From Candidatus Endomicrobiellum cryptotermitis (GTDB taxonomy: Bacteria > Elusimicrobiota > Endomicrobiia > Endomicrobiales > Endomicrobiaceae), in the NCBI GenBank assembly GCA_031257835.1, contig JAIRNY010000012.1:89343-153342 (forward strand): DNA of 64,000 nucleotides, in the 5' to 3' direction. The stretch's first letter is position 1. Every line of letters begins with the position of its first letter. Positions 40,696-50,778 of this stretch are shown here, one piece after another. A model generated the notes under the pieces. That model was not told the DNA's origin and ran no database searches. It worked only from the letters and a program-made list of their open reading frames with translations. The position numbers and the translations under genes are program-made.

Positions 40696-42147
40696 TTATC
40701 CATATGGTGTTAAAAGTCTATACATGTTATTTCTTAACTTTTTTAATATAGAAATATTTTTGCAGTATTCTGCTGTTATAAGAATTGCTTTTTCTTTTTT
40801 TTCTTTTGCAATAATTTCTAACTTTTTTGCTAAACTTTTACTAAAAATTTCTATGTTGGACTCAAAATTTAACTTAAAACTCCTAACATCCCAATTTGCA
40901 GAACCTACGAAAACCCATTCGCTGTCTACCACAAAAATTTTACTGTGATCAAAAGGCGGCAAAGTGCGAAAAATTTTTACTCCACAGTTAATTAAATTTA
41001 AAAAGTTTGCTTCAGAAGCTTTTGATATAAAACTGTTGTGTATTTTAGGGAGGATTATTTCTACTTCTACACCTCTCATAGCTGCCATTTCAAGAGCTAT
41101 TAAAATATTTCTTTCAGGAAGAAAATAAGGTGTTATAATGAGAATTTTTTTTATTGCAGCATTTATTGCGCCAAGAGCAATAAGCTCTATTATATTGTTC
41201 TTTTTGTCAGGTCCGCTAGGTATAACTCTAGCTGCAAGTCCCTTAGAGTTTGTATATTTTATAGATTTTGCTATAGAATTAAATTTTTTTTCTGTAACAA
41301 ATTCCCAATCTTCTTCAAAAATTTCTGCCGCTTGCTGTATTGCAGGGCCATTAATTTTAAAAGTAATATCTATGATTGCATTTTTTTTATCATTTATTAA
41401 ACAGTTATTTTTTGATAAATTCATCCCTCCAAAAAATACTGTTTTACCGTCTATTATCATGATTTTTCTGTGGTTTCTTAAGTTTACAAGAGGTAAGGTT
41501 AATGGAAATTTTAATGGTAAAAATATTCCATATTGCAACCCTTTAATTTTTTTTAATTTTTTTTCTATTGAAAGTCCAAAAATACTCAAAGTTCCTATAG
41601 CGTCAATCAAAACTTTTATTTCAGCTCCATTACTAATAGCTATTTTAAATGCATCTAGAAATTTTTCTGTTTCAGAATCATAATCAAAAACGTAGCTAGA
41701 GATTAGTACTTCTTTTTTTGCTTCTTTTATAGTCTTTATCATTTCTGGATATGCTTGTGAACCATTTTGTAAAGGTTTTATGAAATTTCCAAAAACAAAG
41801 TTTTGGTTATAAACTTTATGGCCAAACATTATAAACTGTTTATAGTTAATTGGTAAGTTTTCAAAAATGTCATTTATTAACGTGTGCGAATAACTTTCAT
41901 TTAAACTAGTAACTTTTTTTAGTTTTAAACTTTTACGTTTTACTCTGTTAATTCCTAAAAATATATAAAGAATAGTTCCTATAAATGGAGACAAAAAGAC
42001 AAGAGCTATCCATCCTATAGAACTTTTAATGTCGTCTTTATGTAAAAGGATGTGTATGCTAGTCCCTATGGCTAATGTTAGGTAAAATATAGCTAGAATT
42101 AAACTTTGAAAGTTGAATTTGATAAAATTTAAAAGTATAGTTGACAT
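40696..42147 (-). CDS. cls: Cardiolipin synthase (two PLD domains)
   Basis: RNHRKIMIIDGKTVFFGGMNLS and FDHSKIFVVDSEWVFVGSANWDVRSF. Confidence 0.93.
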   Translation of the reverse strand: MSTILLNFIKFNFQSLILAIFYLTLAIGTSIHILLHKDDIKSSIGWIALVFLSPFIGTILYIFLGINRVKRKSLKLKKVTSLNESYSHTLINDIFENLPINYKQFIMFGHKVYNQNFVFGNFIKPLQNGSQAYPEMIKTIKEAKKEVLISSYVFDYDSETEKFLDAFKIAISNGAEIKVLIDAIGTLSIFGLSIEKKLKKIKGLQYGIFLPLKFPLTLPLVNLRNHRKIMIIDGKTVFFGGMNLSKNNCLINDKKNAIIDITFKINGPAIQQAAEIFEEDWEFVTEKKFNSIAKSIKYTNSKGLAARVIPSGPDKKNNIIELIALGAINAAIKKILIITPYFLPERNILIALEMAAMRGVEVEIILPKIHNSFISKASEANFLNLINCGVKIFRTLPPFDHSKIFVVDSEWVFVGSANWDVRSFKLNFESNIEIFSKSLAKKLEIIAKEKKEKAILITAEYCKNISILKKLRNNMYRLLTPYG

Positions 42148-42198
42148 ATTTGTAGTATGCTATCAAAGTTGATTTTCTTTAGCAAGAGGACGTTTTTG

Positions 42199-42603
42199 TA
42201 TATGAAAATAGAACAGTTAAAAAGGCAAGATTATGAAAGTGTGTTAAATTTGTGGGAAAAATCGGTTAAAGTTTCTTACACTTTTTTAAAAGAGCAAGAT
42301 TTTAATATTATTAAAGAAAGCAGTTATATTAAGTTTTAAAAATATTAGTTTGTTTTGTTGCAACTTCACATAATCAAATAGAAGCACTTTTTATAGATCC
42401 TACTTAATTTTGGGCAAGGTTTAGGTAAAAAACTTGTAATTTATGCTATAAAAGAGTTAAATTTGAAACAAGTATGTGTAAACGAGCAAAATAAAAAAGC
42501 TTGTACTTTCTATAATAAGATGGGCTTTAAGTTTGCAAGTAGAGACGAATTTGATTCTTTGAATCTCCCTTATCCAATTTTACATTTAGAATTACACAAA
42601 TAG
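42199..42603 (+). pseudogene. GNAT family acetyltransferase remnant
   Basis: MKIEQLKRQDYESVLNLWEKSVKVSYTFL then broken; FGQGLGKKLVIYAIKELNLKQVCVNEQNKKACTFYNKMGFKFASRDEFDSLNLPYPILHLEL. Confidence 0.8.
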
Positions 42604-42745
42604 CAGTATTATATATAATTGTATTATTAAACGTTTATTACAAATGCTTGTGACAATCAAAGTAAAAAACTAGAGTATAGTTTGATTGATAAAACTATGG
42701 GCTTTGTTGTAAAATATCTTTGTGACAAATGGCTTGGGGTTTAAA

Positions 42746-43656
42746 ATGACAAATACAACACTAAAGTTGTTTGCAATTTTAGGATGTCCAGTAAAACATT
42801 CTTTTTCTCCTCAAATGCATAATGAATGGTTTAAGGAAGAAAAGTTAGCTTGTAGTTATCTTAAATTTGAACCAAATGTAAAAAATCTTGGGAAAACATT
42901 GCAATCTCTTAAGTTTTTAGGTTTTTCAGGTTTTAATATTATGCTTCCTTACAAAACTGGAGTTGTTAAATATTTAGATGCAATTGATAATGCGACAAAA
43001 AAATAGGTAGCGTAAACACAGTATGTATAAAAAATAATAAGTTTTATGGACACAACACAGATTGGGTTGGTTTTGTTGATGATTTAAATGATAAAAATAT
43101 AGATTTAAAAAATAAAAACGTTTTAGTTGTTGGTGCAGGTGGAACTGCAAGAGCAATTTTGTATGCTTTAAAAAAACTTAAAGTAAGTAAAATATATATT
43201 ACAAACAGAACAGCAAAAAGTGCTATAAATCTTTCAAAAATGTTTAATGTGCAAAATGTTAGTTCGTATAAAGTAAAAACTTTGTTTTCCTCAATAGATA
43301 TGCTTATTAATTGTTCCGCGTGTGGTATGGACTTGCAAGATGTTTTTCCATTTGTAGTAGATAAATTTAATCGCAAATTAGTTGTATATGATTTAATTTA
43401 TAGTAAGCTTACTCCATTTGTTAAATTTGCCAAAACAAACAATGTGAAAATGTTTAGAGGGGAAGGCATGCTTGTACGTCAAGGGGCTTGTAGTTTTAAA
43501 ATGTGGACTGGGATATATCCTAACATAAAAGTTGCACAAAAACTTTTCAGCAAGGTAAAGTTTAATGGTTATTTGTTTTTTATTAATTGTAATAGTAGTT
43601 TTGTTAGTATTACTTATAAAGCCAAAAAGAAGTTTTACAAATATTGCTATTGTTGA
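42746..43656 (+). pseudogene. aroE: Shikimate dehydrogenase with single-base frameshift at an A7 tract (pseudogene or slippage-rescued)
   Basis: LFAILGCPVKHSFSPQMHNEWF ... DAIDNATKK* | (frame shift) IGSVNTVCIKNNKFYGHNTDWVGFVDDL...VLVVGAGGTARAILYAL. Confidence 0.85.
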
Positions 43657-44239
43657 TTTAAGTGTTTTGCTTGATGGTAGAATTTATGATGTAATAAATA
43701 CAAGATTTTTAAATTTTGATTTAATTATACCCTCTTTTGTGATTGATGAGTTAAAAAATATTACAAAAAGTTTAAATCATACACAACGTGCCACTGCAAA
43801 CAAAAGTCTAGCTACTATAGACATGTTAAAAAAACTAAGCTTAACAAACATAAACATATTAAAAACAAAGTTAAGTAATAAAGAAGATTATGTATCTAAA
43901 ATTGTAAATATTGCAAAAGCTAAAAAAGCGCAAATAATAACAAAAAATTTTGAAGTTTATAAATTTACGTCTTTAAATAAAATACCAGTTTTAAATTTTA
44001 ACGATTTAGAAGCGTCTCTTTATCCGATATTCCTGCCTGGTCAAAGTGCCTATGTTTATTTAATTAAAGACGGTATGCAGTATAATCAAGCTATAGGTTA
44101 CTTTGACGAAAAAACTACAATAGTTGTTAAAGATGGTAAAAATTATATAGGCAAAAATGTTCAAATAGTGATTACTTCTTCAATGGTTACTCCAAATGGG
44201 AGGCTAGTTTTTGGGAAAGTTTTAAAGGTGATTCAATGA
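43565..44239 (+). CDS. PIN/TRAM domain protein (YacL-like)
   Basis: NIAIVDLSVLLDGRIYDVINTRFLNFDLIIPSFVIDELKNI..., LPGQSAYVYLIKDGMQYNQAIGYFDEKTTIVVKDGKNYIGKNVQIVITSSMVTPNGRLVFGKV. Confidence 0.85.
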   Translation: MVICFLLIVIVVLLVLLIKPKRSFTNIAIVDLSVLLDGRIYDVINTRFLNFDLIIPSFVIDELKNITKSLNHTQRATANKSLATIDMLKKLSLTNINILKTKLSNKEDYVSKIVNIAKAKKAQIITKNFEVYKFTSLNKIPVLNFNDLEASLYPIFLPGQSAYVYLIKDGMQYNQAIGYFDEKTTIVVKDGKNYIGKNVQIVITSSMVTPNGRLVFGKVLKVIQ

Positions 44240-44892
44240 AAAGTGCTGTTATAATATTAGCTGCAGGGTTAGGTAAAAGGTTTGGATCTAAAGTTCCAAA
44301 GCAGTTTTTAACGCTAAAGAAAAAACCTATGTTTTTATGGAGTGTTAAAACGTTTGCAAAGTTAAAATGTTTTAAACAAATTATTGTAGTTGTACCTAAA
44401 AATGTGGTAAACGATTTGTCTTTAAAATATAAAAATGTTTTTGAATGTGTTGCAGGTGGTAAAGAACGGTTCGTTTCTGTTAAAAATGGGTTAAAGATTG
44501 TAAAAAAAGATGTAGACTTTGTTGCTATTCATGATGGTGCAAGGCCGCTTATATCAAAAACAGATATTGAGTTGATTTTAAAAGAAGCGCAAAAAACAAA
44601 AGCTGCTATTGCTGTAGAGCAAACAAAAGATACAATAAAAGTTGTATCTAAAAGGAATAAGATTATAAGAACATTAGACAGATCCACTTTAAAAAATGCA
44701 CAAACTCCTCAAATTTTTGAAGTAAATTTGTTAAAAAAAGCTTATTTCAAAAAAATACCGAAAAACATTACTGACGACTCAAGCCTTATAGAAAAATTAA
44801 ATGTAAAAGTTTCTGCAGTAGGAACTAAGTTCCCAAACTTCAAGATAACGACAAAGCAAGACTTTCTTGTAGCAGAAAAATTGTTAGATTAA
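44236..44892 (+). CDS. ispD: 2-C-methyl-D-erythritol 4-phosphate cytidylyltransferase
   Basis: [51 protein letters not shown]. Confidence 0.95.
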   Translation: MKSAVIILAAGLGKRFGSKVPKQFLTLKKKPMFLWSVKTFAKLKCFKQIIVVVPKNVVNDLSLKYKNVFECVAGGKERFVSVKNGLKIVKKDVDFVAIHDGARPLISKTDIELILKEAQKTKAAIAVEQTKDTIKVVSKRNKIIRTLDRSTLKNAQTPQIFEVNLLKKAYFKKIPKNITDDSSLIEKLNVKVSAVGTKFPNFKITTKQDFLVAEKLLD

Positions 44893-44905
44893 GGGGAAAA
44901 ATAGT

Positions 44906-45391
44906 ATGTATGTTGGGTTAGGCTATGATGTACACAGATTTAAAAAAGGACGTCCTCTTTTTTTAGGTGGTGTTAAGATAGACAATTCTTTAGGGTTGGA
45001 TGGTCATAGTGATGCAGATGTTCTACTTCACGCTTTAATAGACGCCTTGTTAGGTGCGTGTGGTTTAAACGATATAGGTCATTTCTTTCCAAACACGGAC
45101 ATGAAAATAAAAAATATTTCTAGCGTTTTTCTTTTAGAAACGGTATATAAAGAATTAAAAAGACGAAAGTTTTCTGTAAATAACGTTGATGTTACTATAA
45201 TTGCAGAATATCCAAAAATATATCCCTTTATAGACGAAATGAAAAATGTGATATCAAAAACAATAAAGATAAAAAAAGAAAGGATCGGCATAAAGGCGAC
45301 CACAAACGAAAAAATGGGATTTTTAGGTAGAGGCGAAGGTGTTGCAAGTATGGCGATTGCAAGTGTAAAGAAGATGCGAAGTAAACACTAA
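44906..45391 (+). CDS. ispF: 2-C-methyl-D-erythritol 2,4-cyclodiphosphate synthase
   Basis: [55 protein letters not shown]. Confidence 0.96.
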   Translation: MYVGLGYDVHRFKKGRPLFLGGVKIDNSLGLDGHSDADVLLHALIDALLGACGLNDIGHFFPNTDMKIKNISSVFLLETVYKELKRRKFSVNNVDVTIIAEYPKIYPFIDEMKNVISKTIKIKKERIGIKATTNEKMGFLGRGEGVASMAIASVKKMRSKH

Positions 45392-45409
45392 TAGTTAAGA
45401 GGTACTGTT

Positions 45410-46804
45410 GTGACAATTAAAATTCATAATACTTTAACAAACACAAAGGAAGATTTTAAACCTCAACAAGAAGGCGTTGTGTCCATGTATGTGTGTGGAG
45501 TAACCCCTTATGATAAAGTACATTTAGGACACGCAAGAGCATACGTTGTTTTTGACATAGTAAAACGTCACTTGTCGCAAAGGGGCTACGCAGTAACTCA
45601 TGTTCAAAATTTTACAGATGTTGATGACAAAATAATAAAAAGAGCTTTAGAAAAAGACATAACCCCATCACAATTATCGCAAATTTATATAGATGACTAT
45701 TTTGTTCAGATGGAAAAATTAAATGTTTTAAAAGCTCAAAGGTATCCTCGTGTTACGGATATGATCATTGAAATTGTTAACTTTATAAAAGAACTGTTTT
45801 CTAAAGGGTTTGCTTATGAAGTAGATGGAGATGTGTACTTTTCTATAGAAAAATTTAAAAGTTATGGAAAATTGTCAAAAAGAAAATTAGATAGCTTAAA
45901 AGCTGGTGCAAGAGTTAATGTTTGTGATGAAAAAACTTCAGTTTTTGATTTTGCTTTATGGAAAAAAACAAAAGAAAATGAGCCTCAAGAAGTGTCTTGG
46001 GATAGCCCCTGGGGTAAAGGAAGACCTGGCTGGCATATAGAATGTTCTGTAATGTCTTCTCATTTATTAGGTGATACTATAGATATACACGGTGGAGGGC
46101 AAGATTTAATTTTCCCTCATCATGAAAATGAAATAGCTCAAAGTGAATCTAAAACTGGAAAACAGTTTGTTAAATATTGGATACATAATGCTTTTGTCAC
46201 AATGAACAAAGAGAAAATGTCAAAATCTTTAAACAATTTTTTTACTTTAAACACAATTTTTGAAAAATATAATCCTAGAACAGTGCGTTATTATCTTCTA
46301 ACTCAGCATTATTCTACTCCGTTAGATTTTTCAGATATTGGTTTAGATGCTGCAAAAAATGCTTTGCAAGGTTTAGATGATGCGTATTTAAGACTTGTTT
46401 GTAATGCAAAAGAAATAGCTTTTGATGTAAAAGATAAAGATTTATTAAAGTTAAAAGAAGATTTTTTGTCAGCATTAGATGACGATTTTAATTCTGAAAA
46501 AGCGCTTTCTTACTTGCATGAACTTAAAAGCATAATATTAAATGAACTATTTAGTTCTAACAAAGAGAGACTAACTTCTTTAAAAAAACTGTTTGAAGAT
46601 TTAACAGAAAAGTCTTTAGGCATTTTGCTTCCTCAGGAGAAAAATTTAAATGACGACTTGCAAAACCTTATGATACATAGAAACCAAGCAAGAAAAAACA
46701 AAAACTGGAAAGAATCTGATAGAATAAGAGACATCCTAAACGAAAAAGGATATAAAATAGTAGACAATAAAGACGGTACATCGGTGTTAGTTAAAAAGGT
46801 TTAA
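45410..46804 (+). CDS. cysS: Cysteine--tRNA ligase
   Basis: VCGVTPYDKVHLGHARAYVVFD, GGGQDLIFPHHENEIAQSE, KMSKSLNNF. Confidence 0.97.
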   Translation: MTIKIHNTLTNTKEDFKPQQEGVVSMYVCGVTPYDKVHLGHARAYVVFDIVKRHLSQRGYAVTHVQNFTDVDDKIIKRALEKDITPSQLSQIYIDDYFVQMEKLNVLKAQRYPRVTDMIIEIVNFIKELFSKGFAYEVDGDVYFSIEKFKSYGKLSKRKLDSLKAGARVNVCDEKTSVFDFALWKKTKENEPQEVSWDSPWGKGRPGWHIECSVMSSHLLGDTIDIHGGGQDLIFPHHENEIAQSESKTGKQFVKYWIHNAFVTMNKEKMSKSLNNFFTLNTIFEKYNPRTVRYYLLTQHYSTPLDFSDIGLDAAKNALQGLDDAYLRLVCNAKEIAFDVKDKDLLKLKEDFLSALDDDFNSEKALSYLHELKSIILNELFSSNKERLTSLKKLFEDLTEKSLGILLPQEKNLNDDLQNLMIHRNQARKNKNWKESDRIRDILNEKGYKIVDNKDGTSVLVKKV

Positions 46805-46868
46805 TAACTTATTTATAATGTTATATGTTCTAGAGGTATAGTTTAAAATCCGGTTTAAAAGGCATTAA

Positions 46869-47627
46869 ATGTACAATAAAAACAATGAAAAAGATACTCC
46901 GTTTCAAAATGTTGTGTTTGGCCGTAACGCAGTTATGGAGCTTTTAAAAGCTAATAAGCGTACTGTAAACAAAATTATGGTTTCAAAGACAGCAAGAGGT
47001 AACGTTGTTTCTGAAGTTATAAGTATTGCAAAGCAAAAGAATATAGCTGTGCACAGTGTTCCTCCGGGGAAACTAGATAAATTTTCGCAACAGTCCCAAG
47101 GGATAGTAGCAGAAGTTTCGCCAATAGTATATTTAGATCTTCCGGATTTAATAAATAAATCAAAACAATCGTTAAGCCCTTTATTAGTAATAGTAGACGG
47201 TATAGAAGATCCACACAATTTAGGCGCAATTATAAGAAACTGTGTTGCTTTTGGAGCTAATGGTGTAATAATACCAAAATGGAGAGCAGTTAGTGTAAAC
47301 GAAACCGTTTCTAAATCTTCTGCAGGATCCATAGAACATATTTCTATTTCTAAAGTTTCAAATTTAAATCAAGCAATGACTTTATTAAAAGACAACAACT
47401 TTTGGATAGTTGGTGCAGAAAATGGGAGTCAACCATTAGAAACAATAGATTTGCCTTCCCCTCTTGCAGTTATAATAGGTAGTGAAGGTTTTGGTCTTCA
47501 TGATTTAACAAAAAAGAATTGCGATTATTTAGTGTCAATCCCTCAAAAAAACACTATATCTTCGTTAAACGCTTCATGTGCGTCCGCCATAATTTTATAT
47601 GAAATATCTAAAAAAATGAGCGGATGA
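46869..47627 (+). CDS. rlmB: 23S rRNA 2'-O-methyltransferase, TrmH/SpoU family
   Basis: VVFGRNAVMELLKANKRTVNKI, LVIVDGIEDPHNLGAIIRNCVAFGANGVIIPK, VIIGSEGFGLHDL. Confidence 0.93.
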   Translation: MYNKNNEKDTPFQNVVFGRNAVMELLKANKRTVNKIMVSKTARGNVVSEVISIAKQKNIAVHSVPPGKLDKFSQQSQGIVAEVSPIVYLDLPDLINKSKQSLSPLLVIVDGIEDPHNLGAIIRNCVAFGANGVIIPKWRAVSVNETVSKSSAGSIEHISISKVSNLNQAMTLLKDNNFWIVGAENGSQPLETIDLPSPLAVIIGSEGFGLHDLTKKNCDYLVSIPQKNTISSLNASCASAIILYEISKKMSG

Positions 47628-47829
47628 AAAATTTGTTTTCAAGCGATATGGACGTTCATCGTATTTGTTGGGCTTGGAAATAGAAACTAACCAAAAAGCT
47701 AGACTTTCTAAGTTAATCTCTAAAATAAAAAAATAAAAGTTATATATACATATATACTTTACTCTTGATTAAATTTAGTTAACTTATTTATCTTTTGACC
47801 ATTTTTCAAGTCCAAACAGTACACCTACT

Positions 47830-48228
47830 CTAACTCTAGTGATCTAAGTTTCCCTATGCTCATTTGTATGGCGTAAGTATCAATGTGTCTAATGTCGTGG
47901 TGCAAAAGTATGATGTGCATCATAATATACTTTATGTCAATAACGCAAAGAATGTTAATGTAAAGTCTATCCATAATTTTGATGCGTTTAGGTTTGATTT
48001 TCCTGCAGATGAGAAAGGAACAAGGAAGTATATATAAATAGAGTGTTGGGATATAAGAGAATAGAGAAAGTAAAAGAGTACTATGAAAGAGAAGGGATAA
48101 AAGGGAGGAGGATAAGAGTAGAGTCCTATGGATAGGATAAGTCAATAGATAGAATGAATAATGAAGAAAGGTTTTCTAGGAATAGAAGAGCAGAGACAAT
48201 AGTAGAGGGTAGTAAGAAAAAGGAGTAA
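47830..48228 (+). pseudogene. Surface repeat protein / OmpA C-terminal domain remnant with internal deletion
   Basis: NVVVQKYDVHHNILYVNNAKNVNVKSIHNFDAFRFDFPADEKGTRKY | LGYKRIEKVKEYYEREGIKGRRIRVESYG | DKSIDRMNNEERFSRNRRAETIVEGSKKKE*. Confidence 0.8.
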
Positions 48229-48298
48229 GGGAAAAAAGAGATCATAAAGAAAACATGAGGGATTTACACATAAAAATATTATGTTGAAGAGGGGGCCC

Positions 48299-49258
48299 TC
48301 AGAAGGTCAAGTCCGGTTCTAATTCCATATCTAAGTCTTTTACCATTTGTCTGTCTGTAATAATATCTCTACCAGTTATTGTAAGGTACCCTCCAGTCAT
48401 CATCCCGTTTGCTCCTGCTTGGAAAATCCAAGACTGTAGATCTCTTAAATGCATTTCTCTTCCACCGCAAACCATAATATCAGGAGTTTGTAAGATTATT
48501 CTATAAATTGCTATTGTTTTTAAAATTTCTATAGGACGCATTACAGGCAAATGTTCCAAAGATGTGCCTTTTATAGGCATAAAAAAGTTCATTGGAACAC
48601 TATCTGAGTCTAATTCTTTTAATGTGAATGCTAAATCTATTCTATCTTTTAAACTTTCACCTATTCCAAAAAGGCCTCCCGAACAAATCTCGAATCCAAA
48701 ATTTTTAGCTTTTTTTATAGTATCAATCCTTTCTTTGTAGCTGTGAGTAGAGCAAATATTTGGATAGAAATTTTCTGATGTTTCAAGATTGTGATGCATT
48801 TTTTTTATGCCAGCCTCTTTAAGTTTTTTAAAACTTTCATCAGAAATTCTTCCTATAGATACTCCTAGACGTGACACTTTTTTATGGCGTTTAAACATTT
48901 CGCAAAGTTTTTCAATTTCATTATCATCTAGAGAATTTCCACTAGAAACTATTCCAAAACACCCAACGTTATCTAAAGCTTTTGTTGAAATCTCTTTTAT
49001 TTTCTCTGTGTCAACAAGAGGGTACACTTTTACATCAGTTTTGTTAAATGTAGACTGCGCACAAAATTTACAATTTTCGCTACATTGCCCTGACTTTGCA
49101 TTAATAATAGAACATACTTTTACTTTGTTTCCTTTATATTTTTTGCGAATTTTTGAAGAAACTAAAAACAAGTCTTCAATATCTAGATCAAAAAGTCTCA
49201 AAGCTTCATCTTTTTTTATTTGTTTCCCGTCAAGTAACTCTAGTACCAAACTATCCAT
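48299..49258 (-). CDS. bioB: Biotin synthase
   Basis: SIINAKSGQCSENCKFCAQS, HHNLETSENFYPNICSTHSYKERIDTI, PMNFFMPIKGTSLE. Confidence 0.95.
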   Translation of the reverse strand: MDSLVLELLDGKQIKKDEALRLFDLDIEDLFLVSSKIRKKYKGNKVKVCSIINAKSGQCSENCKFCAQSTFNKTDVKVYPLVDTEKIKEISTKALDNVGCFGIVSSGNSLDDNEIEKLCEMFKRHKKVSRLGVSIGRISDESFKKLKEAGIKKMHHNLETSENFYPNICSTHSYKERIDTIKKAKNFGFEICSGGLFGIGESLKDRIDLAFTLKELDSDSVPMNFFMPIKGTSLEHLPVMRPIEILKTIAIYRIILQTPDIMVCGGREMHLRDLQSWIFQAGANGMMTGGYLTITGRDIITDRQMVKDLDMELEPDLTF

Positions 49259-49478
49259 TTATAAATCTCCTGCCCTATGCTAAAAAGTCAAAATATACGA
49301 ATAAAGTTTCTTGCGAAAAATAACTTCAAAATTCACAGCAAGAAATATCTTAGCCACGAGTAAAACGTGACATAACAAATATAATATAGTAGCTTGATGT
49401 ACAGCTACTAGCCTATAACTTTTTTACATAAGTCTGCACTACTTGCAGAAAAATTTATAACCGAAAGAACATTTTAAA

Positions 49479-50765
49479 CTAAATTTCTATTTTAATTTTA
49501 ACAGTCTTAGCCTTAACTATAGACTTTGTCGCATTAATCTGTTTTAGAGCCTTTTCAATATTTTCACGACAAGTCTCGTGAGTAATTATAATAATTCTAG
49601 CATAATCATTACCACTAATATCAGGTTGTAACAAACTGGCAATAGATACTTTATGCCTACCAAGCATTCCTGAAATTTTTGCTAAAACACCAGATTTATC
49701 TAACACAGAAAATCTTAAATAGTAAGATGCTTTGCTCTTACCTGCTGGTAAAATTTTTATTTTTTTCTTTTTATCATAAATTACATCTGGCACTATCCCT
49801 GCAGTGTTAGTGACGATAAATTTTGAAACATTTATAATATCAGAAACTACAGCGCTAGCTGCTGGTTGCTGCCCTGCACCTTTACCATAGAACAAAACAT
49901 CTCCAGAATCTTTTCCAGTTATCATTACTGCATTGTACTCATTTTCTACAGTTGCAAAAGCGTTTTCGTGGTTTACTAAACATGGCTGTACAGACAAATC
50001 TATACCATTTTTTGTTTCTTGTGCACTGCCGATAAGTTTTATATCGTATCCAAAATTTCTTGTAATTAATACGTCTTCTATACTTAAATCTGCAATTCCC
50101 TGAACAGAAATATCTTTAACTTTTATCCAGCCACCCCAAGCAAGTGAAGATAAAATTGCAAGTTTGTTTGCAGTATCTATACCGTTTACATCAAAAGAAG
50201 GGTCAGCTTCTGCAAATCCTGCAACTTGTGCATTTTTCAAAGCAGTTTCATACGCAACTCCATTTTTTGTCATTTCACTTAAAATGAAATTTGTAGTTCC
50301 ATTTAGAATGCCTTTAATTTCTAAAATTTCTTCAGATGCAAGTCCTTCGCTTAAACCTTGGACTACAGGGATTACGCCACCTACAGATGCTTCGTAATAT
50401 ATTGACTTTTGACAGTCTTGAGCTGTTGTAAAAATTTGGTCCCAGTATTTTGCAAGTACTGCTTTATTTGCGGTTACAACATTTTTACCAGTTTTTAAAG
50501 ACTCTATTATTATTGTTCTTGCTGGCTCATATCCACCAATAAGTTCAACTATTAAATCTATTTCAGGATCTTTTATAATATCTTTAAAGTTTTTAACATA
50601 AAGTTCTGGTTTGTTTATTGGGTTTAAATCGCAAATAGATTTTATACGTATAGCTTTTCCGATTTTCCTTAAAGCTATCTTTTTGTTTTCTTCTAAAATT
50701 TTTACTACACCTTTACCTACAGTTCCATACCCTATTAAGCCTATATTGATAAACTTTTTTTTCAT
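49479..50765 (-). CDS. hom: Homoserine dehydrogenase
   Basis: NIGLIGYGTVGKGVVKIL, VTANKAVLAKY, ILNGTTNFILSEM, C-terminal ACT. Confidence 0.95.
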   Translation of the reverse strand: MKKKFINIGLIGYGTVGKGVVKILEENKKIALRKIGKAIRIKSICDLNPINKPELYVKNFKDIIKDPEIDLIVELIGGYEPARTIIIESLKTGKNVVTANKAVLAKYWDQIFTTAQDCQKSIYYEASVGGVIPVVQGLSEGLASEEILEIKGILNGTTNFILSEMTKNGVAYETALKNAQVAGFAEADPSFDVNGIDTANKLAILSSLAWGGWIKVKDISVQGIADLSIEDVLITRNFGYDIKLIGSAQETKNGIDLSVQPCLVNHENAFATVENEYNAVMITGKDSGDVLFYGKGAGQQPAASAVVSDIINVSKFIVTNTAGIVPDVIYDKKKKIKILPAGKSKASYYLRFSVLDKSGVLAKISGMLGRHKVSIASLLQPDISGNDYARIIIITHETCRENIEKALKQINATKSIVKAKTVKIKIEI

Positions 50766-50778
50766 AAATTCCTTTAAG

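Noticed and set aside
41138-41683. 181-aa plus-strand ORF antisense to cls
   Set aside because: Shadow ORF opposite a well-supported cardiolipin synthase.
47640-47740. Short plus-strand reading after rlmB (RYGRSSYLLGLEIETNQKARLSKLISKIKK)
   Set aside because: No start codon context and no family recognised; could be a gene remnant but evidence is insufficient.
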